Origin: Harmonia axyridis
Lineage: Eukaryota > Arthropoda > Insecta > Coleoptera > Coccinellidae
Length of the DNA: 64,000 nt
Direction of reading: 5' to 3'
NCBI RefSeq assembly: GCF_914767665.1
Contig: NC_059501.1
Location: 49,166,798 to 49,230,797 of the forward strand
Shown one piece after another: positions 42,563 through 54,947 of this stretch. A program made the translations under genes and the position numbers. The notes under the pieces were generated by a model that saw only the letters and a program-made list of their open reading frames with translations, was not told the origin of the DNA and ran no database searches. Position 1 is the first letter of the stretch. Every line of letters begins with the position of its first letter.

Positions 42563-45332
42563 TTCATATTAACGTTCAGTCCATAGGAAATAGTTTAAGT
42601 CGATTAGATTTTTTTGTAAACAATCATAATTGTCACTTCCTTGCTGTCACGAAGCACTGGAAATCAAATATTGAACTACCAGCATATTGTATTCCTAACT
42701 TTCAATTAATGTCATCTTTCTGTCGGGATGTCGGTGAACATGGTGGTACCGCTGTTTATATCTGTGACCGTCTAGCAGGTCTTTCTAGAGAGATGACAGA
42801 TTTAGTACATATGAGCGTGCCATTATCTTTTGAATGTTCTGCTGTTATGATAAACATCGACAATAAGCCAATCGTTGTTTCGATTTATAGATCACCGTCA
42901 GCATCCGGTAATGTGGATCTGTTTTTCGAGAAATTCATTATAATGATGCAAAACCTATTGAACAAAAACATATCTTTTTTTATCACCGGAGATTTTAATG
43001 TTTATTTCGAGGAATGTTCGAGAGATGTAAACAAAAAAATTTTAATCTCAATAATCAATTCCTTCAATTCCCGATTAATTATAAATGATCCAACACGAAA
43101 AGCAGCATGTATTGATAACGTGATTGCTAATGTTGCTTCCTCTTATGGACATTGCGAAAATCCCCATCTTTCGGATCATCTAGCCCAGATTGTCTTATTC
43201 AAACATTCAACAAACATGCATGAAAAAATTGAAACAATAACAACTCGTCCTATTAATGAAATAAAAATTCCCGAATTTTGCCACAAACTAGCAGGTCACG
43301 ATTGGCAAGGTTTGTTCGAACTTCCTTCAGAAGAAGTAAATTCACAATGGATATTGTTTTTCCGAACCTATAAGGAAGAATTCGAAAGATGCTTTCCAGT
43401 AAAAATAATTAGAAATAGTAACAGGAATCATTTTCCACAGAACACTGATATAGAAAATATCAAAAATCCACTCAATGCGGTTTATACTGTTGCCAGTATT
43501 TATTCATCTGTTCTTGGGTTGTACAAAAAATAAAAATATTGAAAAATCATACGATATTGCACTTAGAGAAAGAAGGCAGAGTTATTATCGACATAAATAC
43601 GAAAATTCAGCAAATAAATCAAAAACGATTTGGTCAATTGTCAATAAAAAAACATGCAGGGTACAGACGAAACCTCAGTTTAATAATATGAATACGCCTC
43701 AGCAACTAGTCGAAGATTTTGGACTTTTGTTTCGAAACCCGTTAAACCAACATCAACATACCGATATTCCTGACGCATTGAAAACAGTTGCTCGTCTGGA
43801 CCATTCTTTTTTTATGTTCGAGGTGACTGATGATGAACTACTGAAGGTAGTAAAAAACTTAGCGAACAAGACAAGCGTAGGCTATGACGGTATTCCAACG
43901 AGAGTAATAAAAGGAACTATCTCACTAATTTCTCATCCATTACGGCATATCTTGAATAATAGTTTCCAATATGGTGTATTCCCGGACATGCTTAAGATTG
44001 CGGTGATAAAACCTATTCATAAGAAGAATGATCCAAACGATATTAATAACTACAGACCTATAAGTCTCCTCAGTAACTTTTCGACAATATTCGAAAAAAT
44101 TATGGTCAATAGACTGCTAAGTTTCTTTAGGAAGTTAAAGGTTTTAAATGAACAACAACATGGTTTTATAAAGGGAAAAAACACCGAGACAGCGAACTAC
44201 AAATTAGTCGAGATGATAACTGAAGGTTTGGAGATGGATGAACAGATGCTAGGATTCTTTTTGGATTTTTCGAAGGCGTTTGATTCAGTAAATCACAAAA
44301 TATTGCAGGTGAAACTCGAGGCATATGGCATACGAGATGCACAACTTAAGTTTTTTGAGAGTTACCTCAGTGAACGTTCCCAACATGTATCTATTATCAT
44401 TTATGGTGCTGAGTATACGTCCGTGGAATCGATCATTGAGCAAGGTGTGATACAGGGCAGTGTTCTTGGCCCACTGCTCTTTGTTGTATACATAAATGAT
44501 ATTCCTAATATCGTTAAACATGTTCTATCCGCATTCATTGAGAGAAATTATAGTTTAATTTCTCAACTTCTAATTGCATTCGTCAACTTTGCTGATGACT
44601 CAAATAATCTCATATGCGGAAAAAATCGTCAAGACATTCAGGACCTTCTTGAATACACTTATCAATCTGTGCAAGAATGGTGCACATTGAATAATCTTCA
44701 TCTCAATGTAGATAAGACGGAATTTGTCCTCTTCGCACACAAACTTAGAACAGTGGATACAAACCAACAGCTTAAACTATCGGGTGAAAACATCTGTCCC
44801 CAGGCAACTACCAAATTCTTGGGCATCCGTAATGACAATCATCTGGAATGGACTGAGCACATTGATGAACTGTGCAAAACAGTATTTGTTTTACGGGTAT
44901 TGAGGTCCGAACTCAGCTTGGAATTTTTGAAGGCTGTCTATTTCTCCAATTTTCAGTCGGTGATGAGCTATGGAGTCGTTTTCTGGGGAAATGGTCGGCA
45001 TTTCGGTGTCGTTATTTCGCCTTCAGAAGATGGCGGTTAGGGCTCTTTTTGGCTTGAAATATCGCGAATCCTGCTGTGGAATATTCAGGAAGAATAATAT
45101 GCTCACGCTTTCGGGTATCTATATTTATAAATGTCTGCAGTTCCTTTTCCAACATGAAAACTTTTTTGATAAGTTCAGGAAAAGTAATGCCTATCGGACA
45201 AGACACCAATATTTTATATATCCGCAACATGGTTTATCTTTAACTGGAAGGAATTGTACATATATGTGCTTAAAACTTTTCAACAAACTTCCAATCAAAA
45301 TTCAAAAAATAAAAATTTCAAATCCTTTCTAA
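42560..45332 (+). pseudogene. LINE ORF2: endonuclease and reverse transcriptase, two frameshifts
   Basis: Endonuclease part 42560-43533 follows ORF1 directly: IHINVQSIGNSLSRLDFF, GEHGGTAVYI, VSIYRSPSASGN, FFITGDFNVYFEE (catalytic Asp/Asn) and HLSDHLAQIVL (catalytic Asp-His). A frameshift at about 43490-43530 leads into the RT part to 45040: SVGYDGIPTRVIKG, NDINNYRPISLLSNFS, QQHGFIKGKNTETA, LGFFLDFSKAFDSVNHKIL (motif A), EQGVIQGSVLGPLLFVVYIND, and FADDSNNL (44590-44613, catalytic ADD). The residue after the motif B 'G' is Ile-Gln where Pro-Gln is usual. A second frameshift near 44975-45020 precedes the C-terminal part to 45332 (KMAVRALFGLKYRESC, LTLSGIYIYKCL). Confidence 0.85.
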
Positions 45333-45525
45333 AAGAGATCTACAGCCTCTTGCTACGGCTAGAGCCATATACTATTAATGTATTTATGGAAAGTAACATT
45401 GAATGTTAATTCTTTTATTATATGTATCAGAATATGTATTTCTTTTTTGTAGTGTGTGACTTTTCCCATTTTCACTGTGTAAACGGTTATTATTGGTGAA
45501 TAAAGTTATTCTATTCTATTCTATA

Positions 45526-45736
45526 TCAACACTTAATGCCAGAAGGGCCTCCTAAAAACTATAATACCTAACCTAATCCTGAAAACAGAAACCTTATATC
45601 AGCCCACACTCGGCTTAGGCTAAACCTCAAATTTCAGTACCAAAACTAAACCTGAATGGAGCTCAACAAACTCCAAATATATCAGATAATAAACCAGACA
45701 AATTACCGAGTTAAACAATAAGATTGACCTCAACCA
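45526..45736. other. No recognised feature
   Basis: Short AT-rich spacer with CCTAACCTAA at 45567, too short to be telomeric repeat. Confidence 0.4.
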
Positions 45737-45745
45737 CAGATCCTG

Positions 45746-47429
45746 ACCGGTGTAAACTTAGCAGACCTTTTCCAGCAGAAGTAGCTTCCGTATAGTATTC
45801 AGAGTAATCGTTGGAGGAAATATTGATTTTCTACAGACCTCGGGATATTTTTAGCAACGTTTTTATTCAAATTATCATCTGTCCAATTTGAAAAATTCAT
45901 ATCTACGAAAGTACGAGTCGAAGAATAACCATATTTGGAATGTAGATTGCTATTAGCGATGTGAATACACTGTGAAAAAATGATTGACTTTCCTTGGGAT
46001 CCAGGGGTAGTTTTTCCATCCCTTAAATTTCGAAAATTCGTAACTTCGGAAATACGCGTCAGAGCATAACAGTGTTCGCAATGTAGATTACTTTTAGCCA
46101 TGTGAATACACTGTGAAAAGATTATTAACTTCCCTAGTTAGTAGTTTTTTCAACCCTTATACTTCGAAAAGTCGTAACTTCGGAAATACGCGTCGGAGCA
46201 TAACCATATTTGGAATGTAGATCACTATTAGCGATGTGAATGAACTGTGAAAAAATGATTGACTTCCCTAGGGATCCAGGGCTAGTTTTTTCAACCCTGA
46301 GTGAATTTGACTAATGAAGTTGTATCGATTGAGATTAGGTTTTTCAACAATAAACAAAAAGCTATTAGCCCTGGATCCCTAGGGAAGTCAATCATTTTTT
46401 CACAGTTCATTGACATAGCTAATAGTAATCTACATTCCAAATATGGTTATGCTCCGACGCGTATTTCCGAAGTTACGAATTTTCGAAATTTAAGGGATGG
46501 AAAAACTACCTCTGGATCCCAAGGAAAGTCAATCATTTTTCTACAGTTCATTCACATCGCTAATAGTAATCTACATTCCAAATATGGTTATGCTCCGACG
46601 CGTATTTCCGAAGATACGAGTTTTCGAAATTTAAGGGTTGGAAAAACTTCCCCTAGATACCAAGGGAAGTCAATCATTTTTTTACAGTTTATTCACATCG
46701 CTAATAGTAATCTACATTCCAAATATGGTTATGCTCCGACTCATATTTCCGAAGTTACGAATTTTCGAAGTATAAGGGTTGAAAAAATTACCCCTGGATC
46801 GCAAGGGAAGTTAATAATCTTTTTACAGTATATTCACATGGCTAATAGTAATATACCTTTCAAATATGGTTATGCTCCGAAGCGTATTTCCGAAGTTACG
46901 AATTTTCGAAATTTAAGGGTTGGAAAAACTACCCCTGGATCCCAAGGGAAGTCAATCATTTTTTCAGAATTTATTCACATCGCTAATAGTAATCTACATT
47001 CCAAATATGGTTGTGCTCCGACGCGTATTTCCGAAGTTACGAATTTTCGAATTATAAGGGTTGAAAAAATTACCCCTGGATCCAAAGGGAAGTTAATAAT
47101 CTTTTCACAGTATATTCACATGGCTAATAGTAATATACCTTTCAAATATGGTTATGCTCCGACTCGTACTTTCGTAGATATGAATTTTTCAAGTTGGACA
47201 TATGATAATTTGAATAAAAACGTTGCTAAAATATCCCGAGGTTTATAGAAAATCAATATTTCCTCTAACGAACACTGTGAATACTATACGGAACCTACTT
47301 CCTAAATTTCTATCCGATCTAGTGAATATTTTCATAATAAATAGTTTTTTGCCGCACGCCACTGGTCACCGCCTTCGGGAGTTTCCGTCAAACAGTCTGC
47401 TGGAAACGGTCTGCTAAATTCACACCGGT
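45746..47429. mobile_element. Foldback element, complete, 1684 bp, 9-bp target duplication CAGATCCTG
   Basis: Left terminus ACCGGTGTAAACTTAGCAGA, right terminus CTGCTAAATTCACACCGGT. Both flanks carry CAGATCCTG (45737-45745 and 47430-47438), a perfect 9-bp duplication as known for Drosophila Foldback. The arms contain tandem 141-bp units in inverted orientation (left arm about 45850-46300, right arm 46371-47215) around a short centre at about 46305-46365. No transposase is encoded. Confidence 0.92.
46371..47215 (+). repeat. Tandem 141-bp units in the right Foldback arm
   Basis: The landmark CTGGATC (or CTAGATA, CTGGATCG variants) occurs at 46371, 46512, 46653, 46794, 46935 and 47076: exactly 141 bp each time. 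Because 141 is 47 codons, one frame stays open for 315 codons (46301-47248) with a repeating peptide containing SIIF, HIANSNLHSKYGYAPTRISE and NFRNLRVGK. Conserved spacing gives the frame; function as protein is doubtful. Confidence 0.9.
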
Positions 47430-47560
47430 CAGATCCTGAAGGAATACACAAATACAGTGGTTGTTATAATTGGCTGGTATAAAATAGTTGGTTGAATAAG
47501 GTAAAAATAAATTCAAGTCACAACTCCTGAAGGGATACACAAGTATGTAGTTGTTAAAAG
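47430..47560. repeat. Short imperfect direct repeat next to the Foldback insertion
   Basis: CCTGAAGGAATACACAAATA (47435) recurs as CCTGAAGGGATACACAAGTA (47527), each followed by a GTGGTTGT or GTAGTTGT block; spacing 92 bp. The Foldback element inserted at the edge of the first copy. Confidence 0.65.
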
Positions 47561-47859
47561 AAAATAAATGGCTAGTTAGTGAAGTGCAACTCACCTCAAA
47601 CTGTTTACAATTTCCAAAGGATATAATCAGAATGAAACAACCTTTATTTAATATATTTTAATATAACTACCAATGGAAATAAAATTAATAATAAAACCGT
47701 TAACTTCTATTCAAATGACTGATTCACCATCAGTAAATTAAATCGTTTCTTCCAAAGTCAAATTTCAATACAATACTGATTAAAGCACTGGTTACCTGAA
47801 TCAAAATCAATATTGAAGGTTGACAGCCAATCTAACAGTGAGATCTCAATACGTAGAAT

Positions 47860-48130
47860 TTACCATCTACTAGAGCTATACCATATGCCAGCAATATACT
47901 ATGCACTCGAACTGTACCATAATCAAAATATACCATCCGCCAGAACTGTACCAGTAATTTACCACCATATACCAGAAAATAATGTACCACAAACTCGAAT
48001 CGTACCATATACCAGACTCTAGAATTCCTGAACGTATCCAGGCACTAAAATTCCAGACTGTTATCAGGCACTAGTATGCTAAAAGATATCCAGCACTAGA
48101 ATTCACAAATTCAACAAGGCACTAGAACCC
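47860..48130 (+). repeat. Degenerate short-motif array (TACCA / CCAG / CACTAGAA)
   Basis: The phrases TATACCA, ACTGTACCA, CGTACCATATACCAG and later CAGGCACTA or GGCACTAGAA recur at irregular 20-35 bp intervals. Looks like an old, diverged simple tandem array. Confidence 0.5.
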
Positions 48131-50969
48131 TAATGAAAGACAATAAGATATTGTTCACAAAATGAAAAGGAATCTATACCCAATTGTTATTCGAGGGTAA
48201 AGGATCTTCTTGCTTTTCTTCGTGTAAGTCCAACAGTTAACTAATCGTCGGGAAGCGAATCCTAACAGATAGAAATCTCAGATAATGACTCAAGATATAG
48301 AAATGATGTCATACCCCTCAGATCTTCAGGGTAAATTCAATACAAGAGATGGGCCTTGTGGAAGAAAATTTTCATAATAATGTATAAAACGTATTTCCCA
48401 GAAATATTCCAAACACCATAAACTAAACATCCAAATTGAAGATATAATCGCCTATTACAAGGATGATTCCAGATCATATATTCTCCAATTCAGTAACATT
48501 TTTTCCAACAGATCTCAATCTCAAAATCATCTAAGAAATCACATCTAGCACTCAAGCTGCCTTTTTTTCAATGATGCATCGCCTGAATATATGTGGGTGG
48601 CATTACATACTGATAGTTGTGAAATGCCAAACTTGTTATATTTATGAAATGGATTAAGTCCCTACTTGATGAAAATTCATATTGATTTGACAAAAATAAT
48701 GTAAAAACATTTGAATTTTCACAGATTTTTATTATATTTGCCAGTTTTTTCATGGTAATTTGACAGTTAGGTTTTGATGTGTTCCATGCGTATTGGAGGC
48801 ATAAAGCTCCATGTCAAGCCCCAGAGTGATATGTACCTGACTGAGAAGCACCTATAGGAAAATATGTCAATAATGAAGCCCCAATATCATATACTGAATA
48901 GTCCACAAATAGATTACTATTCTATCAAATAGAAATAAAGATGAACTAACAAGAGTTATTTACCTAGAGACATAAATGCCCAAATTAGCATTGGAGAAAA
49001 CAGAAGTACAATAGCAAAAATTTGAAAAAACCACAACAATTGCTTAGAACTTGCTTTATATAAGCAAACTATCCACTAGTAAGTCAGAAAGTTTGTTATG
49101 AATAAGGATATCAAATTCTCAAGACTAGAACTCAATGATGGATTATGAATAGTACATGATTCTTCAGAAACCAAAATTCAGAATGGGATTTCACAAAATT
49201 TGAATAAGATTTAATAATACACCATACCAGATTGTCAATTTCGAAATTTTATCATATAGAATAGTTACCAGTATTAGTGAAATGCAGTGAAGAACATATA
49301 TATTCCATGGGGTATTTTTTTGGGAGTTTGTGTTTTCAGTGGGAACTGTTGGGGGAAAAATATTCAAATTTAATATTATTTATATGTCAAATTGTTTGCT
49401 AAACTTCATTACTATTTATAAATGAAAATAACTACTCTTGAACAAAATTATGGCTCAACGAATCAAGATAAAGGCTGACAAGTCTGTGGACCATTGCTTG
49501 GACTCAATAAAGCATCTTCCCCTTTATTCTGAACTCTTGCCTTATACATAATGCAAACGGGATTCTCCTAACTCGTTATTTCCTTGAAAGTTAGTGGGAG
49601 TCTTCATTGTATCGATTGGAAAAAGACTGAGGTTCCAGGAAAATTTGTGATTTAGGTTTTTCAAAATAAAAATGCTCTAGAAGAGGCAGGGTTTGGACAA
49701 GTATGCAATCTTCCTTCTCCATTTTTCAAATTCAACTGCAAAAAGAGCATTTTCTTCAGTCAACATTATTTAAGATAATTTGGGAATAGATTGTCCATTT
49801 CAAGCACAGAAGCAGTTCTGAGAGTTCGATTTCATTTAATGATAAGTGAATCTTTGAGTCCACCCAAGGAAAGATAAATAATTTTAATATAATCATGTTT
49901 CAAACTAGTTCACAAAAGAGTTCTGCTCTAGACATATTTTCAGATATTAACCATAATTTCATTGCTTTCAGTGCCTAATGATCATTTTTCATATAGGTTT
50001 TTTGTATTAAGAGTAATTAAACATTTATTTCATTATATTTTGTGTATTTCATGCATTAAATATGGTCATAAAATATTGTTTTTGAGAAATGAAAAAATTA
50101 TTTTTACAATTATTGAGGTTCAGTAATGTTTCAAATCAACATTTGAAAATTTCGGGGATTTTTCGAATAATATCATAGTTTTGGGGGAATATTTGGCATC
50201 GCCTGAGATATTTTCAATGAAGCAACATGGCAACCCTGCTGTAGTTATGTGCCATAAAAATTTTGTTCAATAGATAAAGAGCTAGTTCAAATAGCATATA
50301 AATTATTCACATGAAAACTGAATTTCAGTAATCATATCAATATCAATCTACATTCCAAGAGGAAGCAGTCACATAGTATGAACAAGATTGCACAGCATGT
50401 GAATGCTATAAAACAGAGATTGTGTAAACGATATTTATATATGGAGTATACATATTTTCAAGTGAATGAAAGAAATTCAAAGAAGAGTATTCCTGTTGTT
50501 GAAAAAAAATATCGGAGCAACAATTTTGGCATCGACAAATTAGCCAACAAGAAATCTGTCGACACAGATTCTTGACTGGTATCATTTGAGTTTGCAAAAC
50601 TTTGAAGAACCCTAAAAAATTTTTTAATCTCTTAAATATGCATCAACCTTTTTGAGTTACTAAAAGGATACAAATATTCCTGTTTTCAATATTGAGGTTA
50701 CACTCTTCAATCTCTTTCTCAAGCTCATACTTTGTAATTAAAAATATTCTCATAATTTCCCATGATTGGGTATCTCCATTTAGAGATGTAACACTTCTTT
50801 TTGAGATCAAGAATGAAATGTCAATTCACCCACATAACTATATAATGTTGAAATATTTTACTTGTTTTAACTAAGAGAAACCTAGTCCAATTCAAGTTGA
50901 CTATCTTATCGAATAATCAATTGAATTATTCATTCTGGTAATAGTCCATGAGTGGAGTTATTGATAATA
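48131..50969. other. No recognised feature
   Basis: About 2.8 kb of AT-rich sequence with no frame above 75 codons, no terminal repeats and no protein motif I recognise. It could be host intergenic or intronic DNA. Confidence 0.4.
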
Positions 50970-51336
50970 GGTATAAATAAATAAGTGGTCTACTCCACTA
51001 TATATTTAATTTATGCACTATGCATTTCGGCAAGGTAACTTGCTATCATCAGGTGCTCTAAAATCAAACAAATGTATCAAACAAATGAAAGGATCACAAA
51101 TTAAATAAATTATAACCTACCGAGACAGTTGTTAAGACGTCAAGGATGTAACATGAGCAAGATGAAATAAAAACAAATAAAATCATCAGGAATCACACTA
51201 ATAACGAGTTATAATGTTTAACAATTAAAATTAAATGTTTGATTTTAGAGCACCTGATGATGGCAAGTTACCTTGCCGAAATGCATAGTGCATAAATTAA
51301 ATATATAGTGGAGTAGACCACTCATTTATTTATACC
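50970..51336. mobile_element. Inverted-repeat element with degenerate hammerhead-like ends
   Basis: Arms 50970-51069 and 51237-51336 (100 bp) are inverted with few differences. In the right arm CTGATGA (51254-51260), stem GGCAAG/CTTGCC, GAAA (51278-51281) and a TGCA/TGCA stem III follow in hammerhead order; the left arm has the same on the minus strand. Stem I does not pair, so self-cleavage is unlikely. Probably a Penelope-like or retrozyme-like terminal structure. Confidence 0.6.
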
Positions 51337-51994
51337 CATGAATTATTGACCATTGAAAGAATAACTGCTTCATTTTTAAATGAATCAATTTACTCCAGAA
51401 CTACGGGGTAAGTAAAAAATTACTTTTTGGAAGTGTAAAATAGATCTTGGTATTGCCTAGATATTTTCGAAGAATAAATGACAAAATATTGGCTTATGAT
51501 ACAACACTACTTACATATTTGAATCACTAGAAATATTTAATTTTAAACTATTATATATAAATGTATCATTCAGCACATCATCACATAACAATACTGAAAA
51601 CTCAAACTAGATAATTAATTCTAATAGGAGACATCAGTAGAAACAACTGACAGATGATCAACCATAGCCTTCAGTTCTAAATCTATGAGGCCGCAATGCT
51701 AGAAGTTGCCGTTGTTACGTCGGGGGGTCACGTTACTCAGCCAGAATAAACGGTATGCCGATGCTTTAGGCATTTCACCCAATATTTGACAATGCCACTG
51801 ATGTTATGGAGTATTTTTACTCTCGATAACTGAATAGTGGAAAACAATACAGCATATATTATCGTTTATTTGTAATCCTATTAATAATGTTTTATCGCAA
51901 ATAATCCATAACTCACCATGTTAGTTATGATCTCTAATCTCAAACTACAAATAAATTCTGAAAACAGAAACTCAACAAGAGTAAACTTCGAAGG
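51337..51994. other. No recognised feature
   Basis: AT-rich; GC-rich patch GTTACGTCGGGGGGTCACG at 51714 unassigned. Confidence 0.4.
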
Positions 51995-52170
51995 TCAATA
52001 GTATATTCTAACACAAGTTGCAGAATGGGCTCCTATTACAACACGAATGCGAAATTCGAAAACGAGCGACGAAGGATCGAGTTTTCGAACGCATGAGTGT
52101 TGGAATTGTCTTCTGCAACGAGTATTAGACGATATTTTCTCTATTTCAGTCAAGTTTTGTGGAATATTGA
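51995..52170 (+). repeat. Dispersed hairpin repeat, copy 2
   Basis: ACAAGTTGCAGAATGGGC, AACACGAATGCG, TCGAAAACGAGCGACGAAGG, TCGAGTTTTCGA, CGCATGAGTGTT, CTTCTGCAACGAGTATTAGA, TATTTTCTCTA. The arms AACACGAATGCG and CGCATGAGTGTT, and TCGAAAAC and GTTTTCGA, pair to form a hairpin of about 28 bp. Same block order as 35710-35880 on the minus strand. Confidence 0.72.
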
Positions 52171-52484
52171 AGAAATTCAATGAAAAATTCAGATTATGTA
52201 TATATCCTAGTGACTTTTGTATTATATCTTGGCAGTTGGTGTGACTGTTACGAAAATTGAGAGATTACGGAATTTGAATATGAATCGTACGTTTCGATTT
52301 TGAAATTATTTACATTTACGCATTAAATTCGTGAATTTTGTCTGACGAAATCGATTTAACACCATCAGAATTAAGATATATTGCGATTTGCGAATAATGT
52401 TGCAAATCATTTCATTTCACTATATCCAAATTATATTGTATTGTCAACTATAGATAACCACAAAACGAAAAATATAACTGAAAA

Positions 52485-52660
52485 CGATGCTGTAATGAGT
52501 TCATTACAGCACTGAGAAGTACATCTCTCGCTATGAGCGAGAGTCACATCGACGGATCGAAATGCAAAGATTACAACGGCGCTTTCACACGATGAGTCAT
52601 GAGTTGTCACAGCTCATGAGCGAGAGCCGTCACGTCTCATGCATCTCGAGCTTGTTTCTT
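52485..52660. repeat. Cluster of GAGCGAGAG motifs and short inverted repeats
   Basis: TAATGAGTTCATTA, TCTCGCTATGAGCGAGAG, CATGAGTTGTCACAGCTCATG and CATGAGCGAGAGCCGTCACG follow closely. CGCTTTCACACGATGAG at about 52579 is the inverse of CTCACCGTGTGAAAG at 54238, and TATGAGCGAGAGCCGTACG recurs at 54206. These may mark the ends of a diverged 1.7-kb element (about 52580-54255). Confidence 0.5.
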
Positions 52661-52671
52661 ATATAGGAAAC

Positions 52672-53500
52672 AGGGCCGTCGCTAGGCAGTAGGCAGGGTA
52701 GGCATTCGCCTCGGACAAAATTCAGAGGCGGCATTTCAAGCTTGATCAATAAAAAGGCCATATGTAGAAATTCAAAGTACCGAATGAGATGTAATTTAGT
52801 CAGAAACAATAGGATGGAATACATACGAATTGGATATAACTTAGGGGTTGCCATTTAAGATTTCAAACTAATCTCTTCCGCCTCCACTAGAATAATAGGT
52901 GATAGAAACACTGTATATTCTTCTTTCTCAAAAGAATTTCTTAGAGAAAAACCGGAAGTTATAACTCCTGTTGAATCAGTTTAGGGAAAATTCATTATTT
53001 GAAAAATTTAAAGGACAATCTCAGCTCAGCAACACTAAAATTTCTTAAAGAATGTCAATTGTACAATCATATTTGATTGATGTAATTTTACTACAACGCC
53101 TCCTTTTCTGTAAATACTTGTAAATATTTTATAAAAATTATTACCTGTAATGGAATAGTATATTGTAGCATATGTCGAGACACGTTAATTTAAATTGAAA
53201 AAAAATTGGATACTGAGAAATGAATTCATATTTGAAAATATGGTAGGTTGGAATTGTATTTATTCATTCCAACCACGTTAAATACATTTTTCTATTGTAT
53301 AGAATTCTTTGAATGATCAGGTACCGTCTACATATGAATATCATACATAGCATCGGAACTGACAAAGTAAATAATGAATTATTTAGCTCTGAAACAACTT
53401 GAATAGGCATAATTTTTAGTAAGTAGGTACCACTATTATTGGTCTGCCTACCCAGCAAGATAATACTAGCGGTCCTGACAGAGGTTGTCCTGTACAGTAT
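52672..53500. other. Possible hAT-like terminus at 52672; otherwise nothing recognised
   Basis: CAGGGCCGTCGCTAGGCAGT at 52672 resembles the tips of some hAT MITEs, but no matching inverse end was found. The rest is AT-rich. Confidence 0.25.
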
Positions 53501-53720
53501 GTATTTGACTAGACTCCTCCTAAACGGTTGGACGGATTTTGATTTTTGTGTGTTCAAGTGGATTCGGCAAAAAAAAAATCGGATTGATTGAAAATTAATT
53601 AGAGAAAAATTATGAAAAAAACGTGGATCCAAACCCATTCTCGAATCCACTTGAACATACATACAAAATTTCATCGAAATCCGTCCAGCCAATTAGGAGG
53701 AATTCAATGAAATGAACATG
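53500..53720. repeat. Helitron-like subterminal inverted repeat
   Basis: TCCTCCTAAACGGTTGGACG (53515) faces CGTCCAGCCAATTAGGAGGA (53682), and TTCAAGTGGATTCG (53554) faces CGAATCCACTTGAA (53641). 'Cggttgg/acggattttgat' phrasing is common at Helitron/Helentron ends in insects. Assignment by phrase similarity only. Confidence 0.4.
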
Positions 53721-54686
53721 CAAAGAATAATTATATACATGGAGTCCCATTCTGAAAGCTCCCCTATAATAATATAAAGAATATAATGAAATGAATAACT
53801 TCCTACGGACAGTACGAATAGACTTTTCAAAAAAAATCAAATTAAAGTTTCTTAGTTTTCAGCGGGACATCGGATGCAGATATTCAATATGAACATGAAG
53901 TTTTATCTATATAAGGGCTGAGTAAGTATATTTTTTAAAAGGGGGATATATATTTTCTTCGCAGAATATTAATCTCCTTATGAAACTAAAAACATTATTC
54001 GTCTCCTTCGTTTTTTCCATAAATGAATTTTTGAATGAATGAAGATTTGAAATGATTCATATTCAACATTCAATCACTTGTTTATGTATTCCATACGAAC
54101 ATATCCAAAAATACAACAAGTTGTTTTCTTAATTTTACTCCAGCCGCACACATGTGTGACACCGCGATAATAAAATCTCACGAGAGTTGAATGTAGAACC
54201 GGAAAAGGATCTCGCTTATGAGCGAGAGCCGTACGTCTCACCGTGTGAAAGGTACTTCGAGATACTCGTACATTTCTGATAACTACACCTATACGGGGAG
54301 CCAGAGTTTTTGCTGAAGTTTTTATCTGTTCTCTTGTATCATACCTTGAAAATGTTGAAATGTATGATGCCCCGTTACATTTCCCCTGCTTATACTGAAA
54401 TTCATCGACATATATGCTTCATTGTTTATTCTACTATATATATTTCTAACTGTTTTTGGATTCTATATCTATATATATATATAAATGAATCCCTTTTTCC
54501 CTTGGTCACGGCATCACGCGTGAATGGCTGGACCGATTTCACTAATTCTTTTTTTGTTGTATTTGTTATTATTAGGAGAAGGTTCTTATGTGAGAAAAAA
54601 TGACAAAAGTTGCATAATTCACATAGTTGACATTGAAACAAAGAAACGTAGTTTATAATGTTTATATGCTCTTTGCAAATACATCG

Positions 54687-54947
54687 GTCAGAGCAGCTTC
54701 TGTGGCGTGGTCGACAAAGATCTCGACTGAGGCACCGAAAGTCCGGGTTCGAATCCCGGTGAGGGCATGGATGTTTAGTGGTTGTTCAAGTCTTTGAGAA
54801 AAAATAAGAATTGTATGTTGACATAAAGGTGAATGCGAGTGTGAATTATATGTGATACGTGTGGAAAAATTAGGAGAAATCCAACAAATTTGTGACTGGG
54901 TACATAACCTGAAGGTGAGCCCAACAAGCAAGAAAAAATGAATGAAT
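54687..54947 (+). mobile_element. tRNA-derived SINE
   Basis: The head has an A box-like TGGCGTGGTCGA (54708) and an exact pol III B box GGTTCGAATCC (54747-54757) within a CCGGG/CCCGG arm as in a tRNA T-arm. The body (GGGCATGGATGTTTAGTGG onward) ends in a TGAA-repeat tail at about 54935-54947. Body sequence recurs, without the head, in the array at 57379-58140. Confidence 0.8.

Larger units (their letters stand above)
41680..45525 (+). mobile_element. CR1/Jockey-group LINE, nearly full length, (TTCTA)n tail
   Basis: Has ORF1 with PHD-like and coiled-coil parts, then ORF2 with endonuclease and RT, a 3' UTR and AATAAA (45500) before TTCTATTCTATTCTA. The 5' border is at the TA microsatellite, inside the ORF1 zinc-finger region, so it is slightly 5'-truncated. 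Few coding breaks; the youngest-looking LINE here together with the one at 22858-24312. Confidence 0.82.

Noticed and set aside
42058..42567. A 169-codon minus-strand ORF
   Set aside because: Antisense of LINE ORF1; no motif of its own.
45565..45580. Telomeric (CCTAA)n repeat
   Set aside because: Only two units; consistent with chance in this base composition.
46301..47248. A 315-residue host protein with 47-residue repeats
   Set aside because: The frame lies wholly in Foldback arm repeats whose inverse is in the left arm; the open frame follows from a unit length divisible by three.
53264..53840. Two overlapping minus-strand ORFs as a gene
   Set aside because: They fall in an inverted Helitron-like repeat, with no domain and low-complexity composition.
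54700..54775. A tRNA gene
   Set aside because: The B box and T-arm are tRNA-like, but the acceptor ends do not pair and a SINE body follows directly; it is the head of a SINE.
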